Below, piece after piece: positions 48,970 through 58,569 of a stretch of DNA of 64,000 nucleotides. Positions within the stretch are counted from its first letter, which is position 1, and each line of letters opens with the position of its first letter. Location of the stretch: assembly GCA_004297625.1 (NCBI GenBank), contig SCTY01000026.1, positions 62,001 to 126,000 on the forward strand, written 5' to 3'. The stretch comes from Betaproteobacteria bacterium (GTDB taxonomy: Bacteria; Pseudomonadota; Gammaproteobacteria; Burkholderiales; SG8-39). The notes below the pieces were generated by a model. It ran no database searches. It saw only the letters and a program-made list of their open reading frames with translations, and was not told the DNA's origin. Both the position numbers and the translations under genes were made by a program.

Positions 48970-51762
48970 ATGGCGACCCGAAGGCCAACGGGCAAAACTA
49001 CAAGAACAGCCGCACGGCGCGAAGCCGATGCTTTCGACCCGCGCAGGCTCGGCGCTCTTTCCGGCGACTGGTTCTGGGTGCAGGACGCCCGGCTGCGGCT
49101 CACGCATCTCTCCGGCAGCCTCGGCGAAAAGGCCGGCGTCGATCTCGCGGCCTATCTCGGTGCCAAGCGCTGGGATCAGCCCGCGCTGAACCTCACGCAG
49201 GACGATTGGGACCGCCATCGCGCGCAAGTCGAGCGCCGCGAACCCTTCCATGATTTCGAGATCCAGTGCCTGGCCGACGACGGCCGCACGTTATGGCTAT
49301 CCCTAAGCGCGCAGCCGGTGCTCGATGAGGCTGACCGCTTCAACGGGTACGTGGGCGTCGGCCGGGATATCACGGCGCAAAAACGCAGCGAGCAGCTGCT
49401 GCGGCTCGAACATGCGGTCGCCCGCTCGCTTGCCGAAGCGTCGAGCACTTCGGATGCGCTGAAAGCCACCCTGGGCACGATCGGCGAGTCCGAAGGCTGG
49501 GATTGCGCCGACTTCTGGAAGGTCGACGATGCCGCCTGGGTGCTGCGCCGGGTGGAGCGCTGGAGCGCGCCCGGCATCGAGGCGAGATTCACCGCGAGCG
49601 GAAAGCCGGCCGACATCGCATTGCAGCCGGGCGTAGGGCTCGCCGGCAGCGTGTGGCAATCGGGCGAGCCGCTGTGGATTGCCGACGCCGTCAAAGACCC
49701 GCGCGCGGCCACATCTCTCATGCCGGAGGAGACCGGGCTGCATTCGGTGCTGCTGTTTCCCGTACGCCATGGCCGACGGGTGGTCGGCGTGCTGGATTTC
49801 AGGTGCCGCGCGGTACGGGCGCCCGAGCCGCGTTTTCTCGAGACGTTGCAGGCGCTGAGTCACCATATCGGGCCCCTGCTGCAGCGGGCGCTCGCGGAGC
49901 AGGCGAGGCGCGAGAGCGAAGCGCGCTTCCGCAGCCTCACCAATCTCGCGTCCGACTGGTACTGGGAGATGGACTCGAGCTATTCCTTCACGCGCCTGGA
50001 AGGCCGCCATGTGGCCGGCGGCGACGAGGACCTCGCGCGGCGCCTGATCGGCATCCGGCGCTGGGAGAGCGGGCTCGAGGTAGAAGGCGGCTGGGACGCC
50101 CACCGCGCGCTTCTCGATGCGCGCAAGGCGTTCTACGAAGTATTGATGTGGCGCCTCATGGCAGACGGCCGGATGCGGTACATCAGCGTGAGCGGCGAGC
50201 CGCTTTTCAACCCGGACGGCAGCTTTGCCGGCTACCACGGCGTCGGCCGCGACGTGACGCCGCAAAAGCGCGCCGAGCAGATGCTGCGCCTGGAGCACGG
50301 AGTGGCGCGCTCGCTCGCCTCGGCAGAGGACCGCTCGAGCGGGCTCAAGGCGGTGATTCTCGCGCTTTGCGAATCCGAAGGCTGGGACGTGGGCCGCTAT
50401 TTCCAGGCCGACGAGGCCGGCGGACTTCGCTTCGTCGACGGCTGGTGCGTGAGCGAGCCCGGCATGGAGGGGTTCGTCGAGCGCTCGCGTGCGGTGTGGC
50501 AATCGGGCAAGGCGGTATGGTCGGGCGACATTTCGCGCGCGCCGGAGACCTTGTCGGACCTCGCCGGCGCGCAAGGGGTATTCGCCTTCCCGGTGCTCTC
50601 CGAGGGCCGGCCGATAGGCGTGCTTGCCTTCTCCGGCTACGCGGTGCGAGCGCCCGACGAGCGGCTGCAGCAGGCGGCACGCGTGATCGGCAGCCAGGTC
50701 GGCCAGTTCCTGCAGCGCAAGCAGGCCGAGGAGGCGCGGCGCGAAAGCGAGGCGCGCTTCCGCAGCCTGACCCAGATGTCGAGCGATTTCTTCTGGGAAA
50801 CCGACGCGCAGCACCGCTTCGTGAGCATCGTGCACGGCCCGAACTACGCGGCGACCGAGATGGGGCTGATCGGCAAGGCCGCGTGGGAGATCGACGCCGT
50901 GAGCCCCGACGAAGCCGGGTGGGCGGCGCATCAGGCGACCCTCGAGAGCCAGATCCCGTTCCGCGATTTCGAGTTTGCCCGCGTCATGCCCGATGGCATG
51001 ACGCGCTACTTCGCATTGAGCGGAGAGCCGCGGCTGGCCGCGGAGGGCAGCTTCCTCGGCTACCGCGGCGTCGGACGCGACGTCACCGAGAGCGCGCTTA
51101 CGCGCGAGCGCATCGCCTCGCTCGCCTACCGCGATCCGCTGACCGGGCTCGCCAACCGCACGAGCCTCGCGCCGGCGCTCGAGCAGGCGGTCGAGCGGGC
51201 GCGCCGCCGTGGCGTCAAGCTCGCCGGCGTGTTCATCGATCTCGACGGGTTCAAGCAGATCAACGATTTCTACGGCCACGACGCCGGCGACCGTTGCCTC
51301 ATCGAGGTGGCGCGGCGCCTGCGCTCCAGCGTGCGCGCGAGCGACGTGGTGGCGCGCCTGGGCGGGGATGAATTCTTCGTGCTGCTCGAGGAGGTGCACG
51401 ACGAGCTGGCGGTGGAGTCGGTGATCCGCAAGCTCCTTGCCGAGGCGGTGCGGCCTTACGAGCTGCCCGCCGGCGCGCAGGCGCGCGTATCGGCGAGCAT
51501 GGGAGTAAGCGTTTTCCCGGACAATTCCAGCGACGCGGCTGCGCTCATCAAGAACGCCGATACCGCGATGTATTCCGCCAAGCAGGCGGGGAAGAACGGT
51601 TACTGTTTTTTCTCGGGCGACAGCAACGGGCCGGCGCTGCGCATCGATCCGGGCCGGGCGAACCCGGCCCCCGCGGCTAGGAGCGCGTTGGAGCGCGCAA
51701 CGGCGCGGCCGGCACCCACCGCGGGGCGGCGAACGACGCCTTCGTGCCCAGAAGGGGAATGA
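48970..51762 (+). CDS. diguanylate cyclase with alternating PAS and GAF domains (PAS-GAF-PAS-GAF-PAS-GGDEF)
   Basis: Repeated RFRSLT..(S/A)SD(W/F)(Y/F)WE(M/T)D PAS modules, repeated RLEH.VARSLA GAF modules; VVARLGGDEFFVLLEE GGDEF. Confidence 0.93.
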   Translation: MATRRPTGKTTRTAARREADAFDPRRLGALSGDWFWVQDARLRLTHLSGSLGEKAGVDLAAYLGAKRWDQPALNLTQDDWDRHRAQVERREPFHDFEIQCLADDGRTLWLSLSAQPVLDEADRFNGYVGVGRDITAQKRSEQLLRLEHAVARSLAEASSTSDALKATLGTIGESEGWDCADFWKVDDAAWVLRRVERWSAPGIEARFTASGKPADIALQPGVGLAGSVWQSGEPLWIADAVKDPRAATSLMPEETGLHSVLLFPVRHGRRVVGVLDFRCRAVRAPEPRFLETLQALSHHIGPLLQRALAEQARRESEARFRSLTNLASDWYWEMDSSYSFTRLEGRHVAGGDEDLARRLIGIRRWESGLEVEGGWDAHRALLDARKAFYEVLMWRLMADGRMRYISVSGEPLFNPDGSFAGYHGVGRDVTPQKRAEQMLRLEHGVARSLASAEDRSSGLKAVILALCESEGWDVGRYFQADEAGGLRFVDGWCVSEPGMEGFVERSRAVWQSGKAVWSGDISRAPETLSDLAGAQGVFAFPVLSEGRPIGVLAFSGYAVRAPDERLQQAARVIGSQVGQFLQRKQAEEARRESEARFRSLTQMSSDFFWETDAQHRFVSIVHGPNYAATEMGLIGKAAWEIDAVSPDEAGWAAHQATLESQIPFRDFEFARVMPDGMTRYFALSGEPRLAAEGSFLGYRGVGRDVTESALTRERIASLAYRDPLTGLANRTSLAPALEQAVERARRRGVKLAGVFIDLDGFKQINDFYGHDAGDRCLIEVARRLRSSVRASDVVARLGGDEFFVLLEEVHDELAVESVIRKLLAEAVRPYELPAGAQARVSASMGVSVFPDNSSDAAALIKNADTAMYSAKQAGKNGYCFFSGDSNGPALRIDPGRANPAPAARSALERATARPAPTAGRRTTPSCPEGE

Positions 51763-53401
51763 CCTCCTCGACCGGGCGGGCCGGGCTGAACAAGTAGCCC
51801 TGGCAGGCGTCGCAGCCGCGATCCAGCAGGAACGAGAGCTGCTCCTCGGTCTCGACCCCCTCGGCCACCGAAGTGAGGTTGAGCTGCTTGGCGAGCGCGA
51901 CCATGGTGCCGACCAACGCGGCGTCCGCCTGGTCGGCGGCGATGTCGCGCACGAAGGACTGGTCGATCTTCAGCTTGTGCACCGGGAAGCGGTGCAGGTA
52001 GGACAGCGACGAGTATCCGGTACCGAAGTCGTCCACCGAAATGCGCACGCCGAGCGCCGTGAGCTCGTGCAGCGCTCCGATCGTGTGGGCGGTGCTGTGC
52101 ATGATCGTGGTTTCGGTGATCTCGAGCTCGAGGCAGCGCGGCGGCAGGCGCGTTTCGCACAGGATGCGCTCGATCGTTTTTACGATGTCCTTCTGCCTGA
52201 ACTGGCGCGGCGAGAGGTTGACCGAGACGTGCACGTCGTGCCCCATGTCGAGCCAGACGCGGCACTGCCCGCAGGCCTCGCGCAGCACCCATTCGCCGAT
52301 CGGCACGATGAGCCCGCTGTCCTCGGCGATCGGAATGAACTCGGCCGGCGAGACCATCCGCTCTTTGTCGCGCCAGCGGATCAGCGCTTCGGCGCCCAGG
52401 ATTTCGGAACCCGGCAGCGCGATCAGCGGCTGGTAATGCAGCGCGAACTCCCCGTGCTCGAGCGCGCGCCGCAGCCGGATCTTGAGCTCGGCGTGCCGCT
52501 CGCTGCGCGCGGCCATGTCGTGCGAAAAGCGCTGAAAATTGTTCCTGCCTTCGCGCTTCGCGTGGTGCATGGCGAGATGCGCATTGCGCAGCAGCCCCTC
52601 CGCCTCTTGATCATCGACCGGGTAGAGCGTGAGCCCGATGCTCGCCGAGAGGTAAATCTCGTGGCCGGCGACCTCGGCGCGCTCGGCGACGATGCCGAGG
52701 AGCCGCTGCGCCACCTGCGAAATTTCCTCGAAATCGGGCGTCCCCTCGATGAGCACGGCGAACTCGTCGTCGCCCAGGCGCGCCAGCGTATCGATGCTGC
52801 GCAGGCACGACTGCAGCCGCCGCGCGGCTTCGGTCAGCACCTGGTCGCCGACCGCCTGGCCAAGGGCGTCGTTGATCTCCTTGAAATTGTCGAGGTCGAG
52901 GATCATGACCGCGAGCAGCGTGCCGCCGCGGTCGGCGCGGGCGATCGCGTGATTGAGACGGTCGCCGAGCAGCGCGCGGTTCGGCAGACCGGTGAGCGAC
53001 TCATAATGCGTGAGCCGAGTGAGCGTCTGCTCGACGCGCTTGCGCTCGGTGATCTCGCGCCCGACGCCGCGGTAGCCGAGGAAGTTTCCGGACGCGTCGA
53101 AAACCGGCTCGCCGCTCACGCTGTAGTGCCGGAGGTCCCCGCCGGCCTGCGGGCAGGCGAACTCGAAGCTCCGAAACGGCAGCCGGGCCTGCAGCGTGGC
53201 CACATAGGCGCTCAACGCGGGCGTGCCGGGATGCCGCGCGTCGCAGGGCAGCTCGCGCAGACGGTGCTCGGCGTCGGTTTCCCAGTAGAACTCGGAGGAA
53301 AGCCGGGTCAGCGCGCGAAACCGCTGCTCGCTCTCCTCGAGGGCGGCCTGCAGCGCCTGGAGCTCGGGCTCCGGGCCGGCGCCGTTCTTCTTCTTGTTCA
53401 C
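51677..53401 (-). CDS. PAS-GGDEF-EAL protein (GGDEF motif degenerate to GDDEF; EAL motif present)
   Basis: TLARLGDDEFAVLIEG; LGAEALIRWRDKERMVSPAEFIPIAEDSGLI; DDFGTGYSSLSYLHRFPVHKLKIDQSFV. Confidence 0.93.
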   Translation of the reverse strand: MNKKKNGAGPEPELQALQAALEESEQRFRALTRLSSEFYWETDAEHRLRELPCDARHPGTPALSAYVATLQARLPFRSFEFACPQAGGDLRHYSVSGEPVFDASGNFLGYRGVGREITERKRVEQTLTRLTHYESLTGLPNRALLGDRLNHAIARADRGGTLLAVMILDLDNFKEINDALGQAVGDQVLTEAARRLQSCLRSIDTLARLGDDEFAVLIEGTPDFEEISQVAQRLLGIVAERAEVAGHEIYLSASIGLTLYPVDDQEAEGLLRNAHLAMHHAKREGRNNFQRFSHDMAARSERHAELKIRLRRALEHGEFALHYQPLIALPGSEILGAEALIRWRDKERMVSPAEFIPIAEDSGLIVPIGEWVLREACGQCRVWLDMGHDVHVSVNLSPRQFRQKDIVKTIERILCETRLPPRCLELEITETTIMHSTAHTIGALHELTALGVRISVDDFGTGYSSLSYLHRFPVHKLKIDQSFVRDIAADQADAALVGTMVALAKQLNLTSVAEGVETEEQLSFLLDRGCDACQGYLFSPARPVEEVIPLLGTKASFAAPRWVPAAPLRAPTRS

Positions 53402-53448
53402 TGCCCGCAGATTACACGCCGCGGCCGCGGACCGCAAAAATGCCGGCG

Positions 53449-53655
53449 CTAGGTCCTGCGGCTGGAGACCGAATCCAGCAGCCGCAGCATCGTCTGGTCG
53501 GCCCAGTAGTTCGGATCGCCGTCGATCTTGGCGTCGCCCCGGGCGCGGGTCGCGTCGTCGACCCCCTTGCGCTCACAGAAGCCGTGCCAGAACTCTTTGA
53601 CCTCGTCGGCGGACATGTCGTCCGCGCGCCGCTGATGCTCTTGAGGTGCCTTCAT
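53449..53655 (-). CDS. small hypothetical protein (about 68 aa)
   Basis: MKAPQEHQRRADDMSADEVKEFWHGFCERKGVDDATRARGDAKIDGDPNYWADQTMLRLLDSVSSRRT; in-frame between neighbours. Confidence 0.5.
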   Translation of the reverse strand: MKAPQEHQRRADDMSADEVKEFWHGFCERKGVDDATRARGDAKIDGDPNYWADQTMLRLLDSVSSRRT

Positions 53656-53715
53656 GGGGCCTCCGTGTCGGTTGCGTAGCAAGCGCTGTTCCGCGCCCAT
53701 GGCGGGCCGCTTGCC

Positions 53716-54912
53716 CTAGAGGAACATCTCCCGCGGATCGATCTTCACCCGGGTCTGCTCGAGCGTTCGCTTGATGCGGTAAGCCTCGTCGGGCGTGACC
53801 TTCGGATCCTTGTCGAGATCGAGGATCTTGTGCGGCCGCATCGGGTTGCCCGTGGCGTCGAGCACGATCATCACCCGGGGCTTCAAGCGCCGCACCAGAT
53901 TTTGCGTGAGGACGATCCCCACTTCCCCGGAGTTGAGCTCGACTACGGCTCCGACGGGGAAGACGCCGACGCACTGGATGAACTGCTCGACCAGGGCCGG
54001 ATGGAATGCCGTGCCGCGCTCCTTGTAGAGGAAGCTGAGGGCGCTCGAGGGGGAGAGCGCCTCGGCGTACGGGCGTACCGCGGTCAGCGCGTCGAACGTG
54101 TCGGCGATCGCGGCCATGGACCCGTGGAGGCCGATCTCGTCGCCTTTCAGGCCGCGGGGATAGCCCTTGCCGTCCTGGCGCTCGTGATGGAGCAGCGCGA
54201 GCTGCGGCAGCTCGAGCGGCAGCCCGGGGGTCGCCTTGAGGATCTCGGCGGAGAACTCCACATGGCGCTGGGCGAGCTTGTGCTCCTCGGCGCTAAGCGG
54301 TCCTTTGCGCTGGATGAGCTCCGAGGGCAGCCGCGTCTTGCCGACGTCCTCGAGCAACCCGAGAAGGCCCAGCAGCTCCAGCTCCGCGCGCTCGAGCTGC
54401 AGAAAGCGGGCAAAAACGATCAGATAGAGCGACACCTGCAGCGCGCGCGCGTGCACCTCGGCGCTCTTCTCGCGCAGCCGCGAGACGAGCAGCATGGCGT
54501 CGGGATTGCGCACCACGCTGTCGGTGAGCCGGCTCACCGATTCCTTGACGTCCTTCGCTTCCAGCACGCCGCCCTGCTTTCCGATCGGCTTGAGCAGCTC
54601 GGCGACGTTGACGACGGTCTGTTCGTATACCTTCGCCGCCTGCTTGAACTCGACCTCGACGCTGACCTTCTCGGGATAGGCGGCCTCGCCGCGGATCTTG
54701 AATTGCGGCGCGGGCTTCGCCTCCTCCGGCTGCTCGCTGCGCTCGAGGTCGACGAAAACGTGCTTGCAGAACTGCTTCAGCATCGAAAGCTGCTGCTCGG
54801 TGCGAAGGTGGAATCCCTGGAATATGAACGGGGTCTCGGTCCAGGGACGATCGAGCTCCGCCACGTACATGCCGAACTGGAGTTTTTCTACGGGGACTTG
54901 CCTGCGCTCCAC
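53716..54912 (-). CDS. HD-GYP-domain protein with degenerate HD motif (GTG start)
   Basis: GLLEDVGKTRLPSELIQRKGPLSAEE... LLHHERQDGKGYPRGLKGDEI. Confidence 0.88.
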   Translation of the reverse strand: MERRQVPVEKLQFGMYVAELDRPWTETPFIFQGFHLRTEQQLSMLKQFCKHVFVDLERSEQPEEAKPAPQFKIRGEAAYPEKVSVEVEFKQAAKVYEQTVVNVAELLKPIGKQGGVLEAKDVKESVSRLTDSVVRNPDAMLLVSRLREKSAEVHARALQVSLYLIVFARFLQLERAELELLGLLGLLEDVGKTRLPSELIQRKGPLSAEEHKLAQRHVEFSAEILKATPGLPLELPQLALLHHERQDGKGYPRGLKGDEIGLHGSMAAIADTFDALTAVRPYAEALSPSSALSFLYKERGTAFHPALVEQFIQCVGVFPVGAVVELNSGEVGIVLTQNLVRRLKPRVMIVLDATGNPMRPHKILDLDKDPKVTPDEAYRIKRTLEQTRVKIDPREMFL

Positions 54913-54941
54913 CCGCCGGATTTTACGGCCTTCGCCTGCGT

Positions 54942-56129
54942 TTATGGCGCGAGCGGGAGGGATTCTTCCACAAGCGCCGCGAGATAGCCCGCACCGAGAG
55001 GGATCACCGCGTCGTTGAAATCGAAATGCGGGTTGTGCAGATAGCAGCCACCCGGGCCGCCGCCCTGGCCGAGCCAGACGTACGCGCCCGGGCGCTCGGC
55101 GAGCAAGTAGGAAAAATCCTCGCCGCCCATGGTCGGCTCCGCGTCGGTGACGACATTGCCCGGGCCGAATATGCGCTCGCCGACGCGGGCAGCGAACTGG
55201 GCTTCGCGCGCGGTATTTACGGTAGCGGGGTAGCCGCGCCGGAATTCGACCTCGGCGGCAGCGCCGAGCGCCTGCGCCACCTTGGTGGCGATGTCTCGCA
55301 GGCGCTGCTCGGCGAGCGCGCGCGTCTCGGGCCTGAACGTGCGCACGGTGCCGGCGAGTCGCACGGAATCGGGGATGACGTTGAACGCTCCGACTTGGCT
55401 GGTCTGCATTGAGCACACGCTCACTACGACAGCGTCCACGGGACTCGTGTTGCGGCTCGCTACGGTCTGCAGGGCGGAAATGATATGCGCGCAGGCGACC
55501 ACCGGGTCGACCACGAGGTGCGGCATCGCCGCGTGCCCGCCGCGCCCGCGCACCGTGATCTGAAAGTCATCGGTACCGGCCATCATCGGACCGGGGCGCA
55601 CGGCGATCTTGCCCGGGGCGAGTCCCGGCCAGTTATGCAGCGCATACACTTCGTTCGCGGGAAATTTTTCGAAAAGCCCTTCCTTCACCAGCCGCTGCGC
55701 GCCGCCGCCGCTTTCCTCGGCGGGCTGGAAGATGAGGACCGCGGTGCCGTCGAAGTTGCGCGTCTCGGCGAGATAGCGCGCGGTGCCGAGAAGCATGGCG
55801 GTGTGACCGTCGTGGCCGCACGCATGCATGCGCCCTTCGTGGCGCGAGCGGTAGGCGAGCGCGCCCGCCTCCTGCATTGGCAGGCAGTCCATGTCGGCGC
55901 GCAGGCCGATGCCGCGGCCGCTCGCCGTGCTGCGGCCTTTGACCACGCCGACCACGCCGGTCTGCGCGAGCCCTCGGTGCACCTCCACGCCCCAGGCGGC
56001 GAGCTTCTCGGCGACCAGCGACGCGGTACGGTTCTCCTCGAAGGCGAGCTCGGGATGCGCATGCAGGTCGTGCCGCAGCTCGGTCAGCTCGGCGTGATAG
56101 CGGCGGATCGCTTCGACGGGAGTCTTCAT
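54942..56129 (-). CDS. M20-family amidohydrolase (hippurate hydrolase/aminoacylase-like)
   Basis: ELRHDLHAHPELAFEE...GLRADMDCLPMQE...HACGHDGHTAMLLG...AEPTMGGEDFSYLL. Confidence 0.94.
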   Translation of the reverse strand: MKTPVEAIRRYHAELTELRHDLHAHPELAFEENRTASLVAEKLAAWGVEVHRGLAQTGVVGVVKGRSTASGRGIGLRADMDCLPMQEAGALAYRSRHEGRMHACGHDGHTAMLLGTARYLAETRNFDGTAVLIFQPAEESGGGAQRLVKEGLFEKFPANEVYALHNWPGLAPGKIAVRPGPMMAGTDDFQITVRGRGGHAAMPHLVVDPVVACAHIISALQTVASRNTSPVDAVVVSVCSMQTSQVGAFNVIPDSVRLAGTVRTFRPETRALAEQRLRDIATKVAQALGAAAEVEFRRGYPATVNTAREAQFAARVGERIFGPGNVVTDAEPTMGGEDFSYLLAERPGAYVWLGQGGGPGGCYLHNPHFDFNDAVIPLGAGYLAALVEESLPLAP

Positions 56130-56155
56130 ACGGGAGCGGCAATTAGAATCCGGTT

Positions 56156-57163
56156 ATGCCGAGCTTCGCAAGCGCCCTGGTGAAGTGGCAGGCCAAGCAC
56201 GGGAGGCGCGACCTTCCATGGCAGCACACGCGCGACCCGTACCGCGTGTGGCTCTCCGAGGTGATGCTGCAGCAGACGCAAGTCCCGACCGTCATTCCGT
56301 ACTACCAGCGGTTTTTGAAACGCTTTCCTTCAGTGCAGGCGCTTGCCTCGGCCTCGCAGGATGAAGTGCTCAGGCTCTGGAGCGGCCTCGGCTATTACGC
56401 GCGCGGGCGCAACCTTCACGCGGCCGCGCGCATTATCGCCGAGAACGGTTTTCCTTCGAGCGCCGCGCAAATCGCCGAGCTGCCGGGAGTGGGGCGCTCG
56501 ACGGCGGCGGCCGTCGCCGCGTTCGCCTTCGGCGAGCGCGCGGCGATCCTCGATGGCAACGTGAAGCGGGTGCTCGCGCGCCGCTTCGCCGCCGCGACGA
56601 ATGACAAAGCGCTATGGCCGCTCGCCGAGCGGCTCTTGCCCCGCAAAGGGATAGAGATCTATACGCAGGCCCTCATGGACCTCGGCGCGACGGTGTGCAC
56701 GCGGCACAAGCCGCGCTGCGACGCCTGTCCATTAACGAAACAGTGCATTGCGAAAAAGCTCGGCCGCATAGACGAGCTGCCGGCAGCGCGGCGGCGAAAC
56801 CCGCTGCCACAGAAAAGCGTCGCATGGCTTGTGCTGCGGCACCAAGGCGAAGTCCTGCTCGAAAAAAGACCGGCGCCTGGCATCTGGGGCGGGCTATGGT
56901 CGTTTCCGGAGGCACCGGCCAGGGACATCGAACGCTATTGCCGCGCGTACCTCGGGTTGGACGTCGTAAGCAAGAAAAAGCTGCAAACGCTTGAGCACGG
57001 CTTCACGCATTTCCGGCTGCGCATCCGGCCGCTGCTGTGCGAGGTCGCGGGCAAGGCGTCGAAAGCGGAATCACCCGGAAGGCTTTGGATCGACATCGAC
57101 GACGCAACCGGCGCCGCGGTGCCGTCGCCGGTAAGAAAGCTGCTCGGACGCTTGTCAGCTTAG
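56156..57163 (+). CDS. mutY: adenine DNA glycosylase
   Basis: EVMLQQTQVPTVIPYYQRFLKRFPSVQALA...LPGVGRSTAAAVAAFAFGERAAILDGNVKRVL; C-X6-C-X2-C-X5-C cluster CTRHKPRCDACPLTKQC. Confidence 0.96.
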   Translation: MPSFASALVKWQAKHGRRDLPWQHTRDPYRVWLSEVMLQQTQVPTVIPYYQRFLKRFPSVQALASASQDEVLRLWSGLGYYARGRNLHAAARIIAENGFPSSAAQIAELPGVGRSTAAAVAAFAFGERAAILDGNVKRVLARRFAAATNDKALWPLAERLLPRKGIEIYTQALMDLGATVCTRHKPRCDACPLTKQCIAKKLGRIDELPAARRRNPLPQKSVAWLVLRHQGEVLLEKRPAPGIWGGLWSFPEAPARDIERYCRAYLGLDVVSKKKLQTLEHGFTHFRLRIRPLLCEVAGKASKAESPGRLWIDIDDATGAAVPSPVRKLLGRLSA

Positions 57164-57721
57164 CAGCGTGCTCAAGCGCTCGAGACGAGCGCGGCCGTCC
57201 AGCACTTCCAGCAGCTCCTGCTTGGCAGGAAGCGGGAGGGGCAATACTTCGGCGAGCCGCGCGCTCACCCAGGATGCGGAATCGAGCCGGTGCGGCGGCT
57301 CGAAGAGCGCGCTTTGCTGCTCGATCACGCGCTCGAGAAGCCGCACGCAGCCGGCGCAGCTCGGCGGGATCGAGCTATCCGCGTCTTCGGAAATCAACTC
57401 CACGTCGGCGCGTGCGAGACCGTCGCGCTGCACGCGCCGCTCGAGGATGCGGAAGCGCTGCTCGCCGCGCGCGCTGATGTGCAGAAGCCCGAGCTGCGGC
57501 ATGTCCCACTCGGCGATGCGCGCCAGGCAGCCGACGTCGACCGGGGTGGCCGGGGTGCCGACCTCGGCGCCTTCGCGGATCAGGCACACGCCGAAGGGCG
57601 TGCCCTCGCGCAGGCAGGCTTTCGCCATGTCCATGTAGCGCTGCTCGAAAATGCGCAGCGGCAGTCGCCCCGCCGGAAAGAGCACGGTGTTCAGCGGAAA
57701 GAGCGGCAGGTCGCGCATCAC
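57155..57721 (-). CDS. LON peptidase substrate-binding-domain protein
   Basis: LPLFPLNTVLFPAGRLPLRIFEQRYMDMAKACLREGTPFGVCLI. Confidence 0.9.
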   Translation of the reverse strand: MMRDLPLFPLNTVLFPAGRLPLRIFEQRYMDMAKACLREGTPFGVCLIREGAEVGTPATPVDVGCLARIAEWDMPQLGLLHISARGEQRFRILERRVQRDGLARADVELISEDADSSIPPSCAGCVRLLERVIEQQSALFEPPHRLDSASWVSARLAEVLPLPLPAKQELLEVLDGRARLERLSTLLS

Positions 57722-58569
57722 TCGGGTGTTTCCTCATGAGTGAGCGCGCGGTGGCGCACCAGCACGTTCCAGTCCGCGCGGAACGCCGCGGCGAGCCGCT
57801 CGGCGAGATACACCGAGCGGTGGCGCCCGCCGGTGCAGCCGATCGCGACGGTGACCGAGCTGCGGTTCTCGCGCACGATTTCGGGAAGCCAGCGGCCGAG
57901 CAGCGCCTGCATGTCGGCGCACCAGCGCCCGACTGCCGCGTCGCGCTCGAGGTAGTCGATCACCGGCCGCTCGCGCCCGGTGAAGGGACGAAGCTGCGGA
58001 TCGTAATGCGGGTTGGGCAGCATCCTCGAATCGAGGACCCAGTCCGCGTCCTGGGGGATGCCGTCGCGGTAGGCGAACGACTCGAAAAGGAGCGTCAGCC
58101 CGCCCGGTCCGATGCCGAGGAGCTCGCGGATCCAGTTCTGCAGCACGCGCGGCAGCAGGTCGCTGGTGTCGATACGCTCCCCGAGCGGCGCCACGCGCGC
58201 GAGCAGCGTGCGCTCGCGCTCGATCGCCTCGGGCAGCGCGAGCGAGCGCCCCGCGAGCGGATGGCGGCGGCGCGTCTCGGAGAAGCGCCGCAGCAGCGTC
58301 GGCGTGCTCGCCTCGAGGTACAGCACGCGGCAGTCGACCCCGCGCCCGCGCAAGCTGGCGATATGCTCGGGAAGCGCAGGGAGCGCGGCGCTGCGGGCGT
58401 CGATGCTCACGGCGGTCTTGTCGTGACCCGCGTCGGCAAGAAAATCGACCACCTCGAGAAGCAAGGTGGCCGGCAGGTTGTCGACGCAGTAATAGCCCGC
58501 GTCCTCCAGGACCTTCAACGCGATGCTTTTTCCGGATCCGGAAAGGCCGCTGACCAGAATGAGCTGCAT
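57718..58569 (-). CDS. rapZ: RNase adapter RapZ
   Basis: MQLILVSGLSGSGKSIALKVLEDAGYYCVDNLPATLL...VAIGCTGGRHRSVYLAERLA. Confidence 0.96.
   Translation of the reverse strand: MQLILVSGLSGSGKSIALKVLEDAGYYCVDNLPATLLLEVVDFLADAGHDKTAVSIDARSAALPALPEHIASLRGRGVDCRVLYLEASTPTLLRRFSETRRRHPLAGRSLALPEAIERERTLLARVAPLGERIDTSDLLPRVLQNWIRELLGIGPGGLTLLFESFAYRDGIPQDADWVLDSRMLPNPHYDPQLRPFTGRERPVIDYLERDAAVGRWCADMQALLGRWLPEIVRENRSSVTVAIGCTGGRHRSVYLAERLAAAFRADWNVLVRHRALTHEETPE

Noticed and set aside
49303-51399. 698 aa minus-strand and 622 aa alternate-frame ORFs inside the diguanylate cyclase
   Set aside because: Shadow ORFs in GC-rich sequence with no domain-like features.
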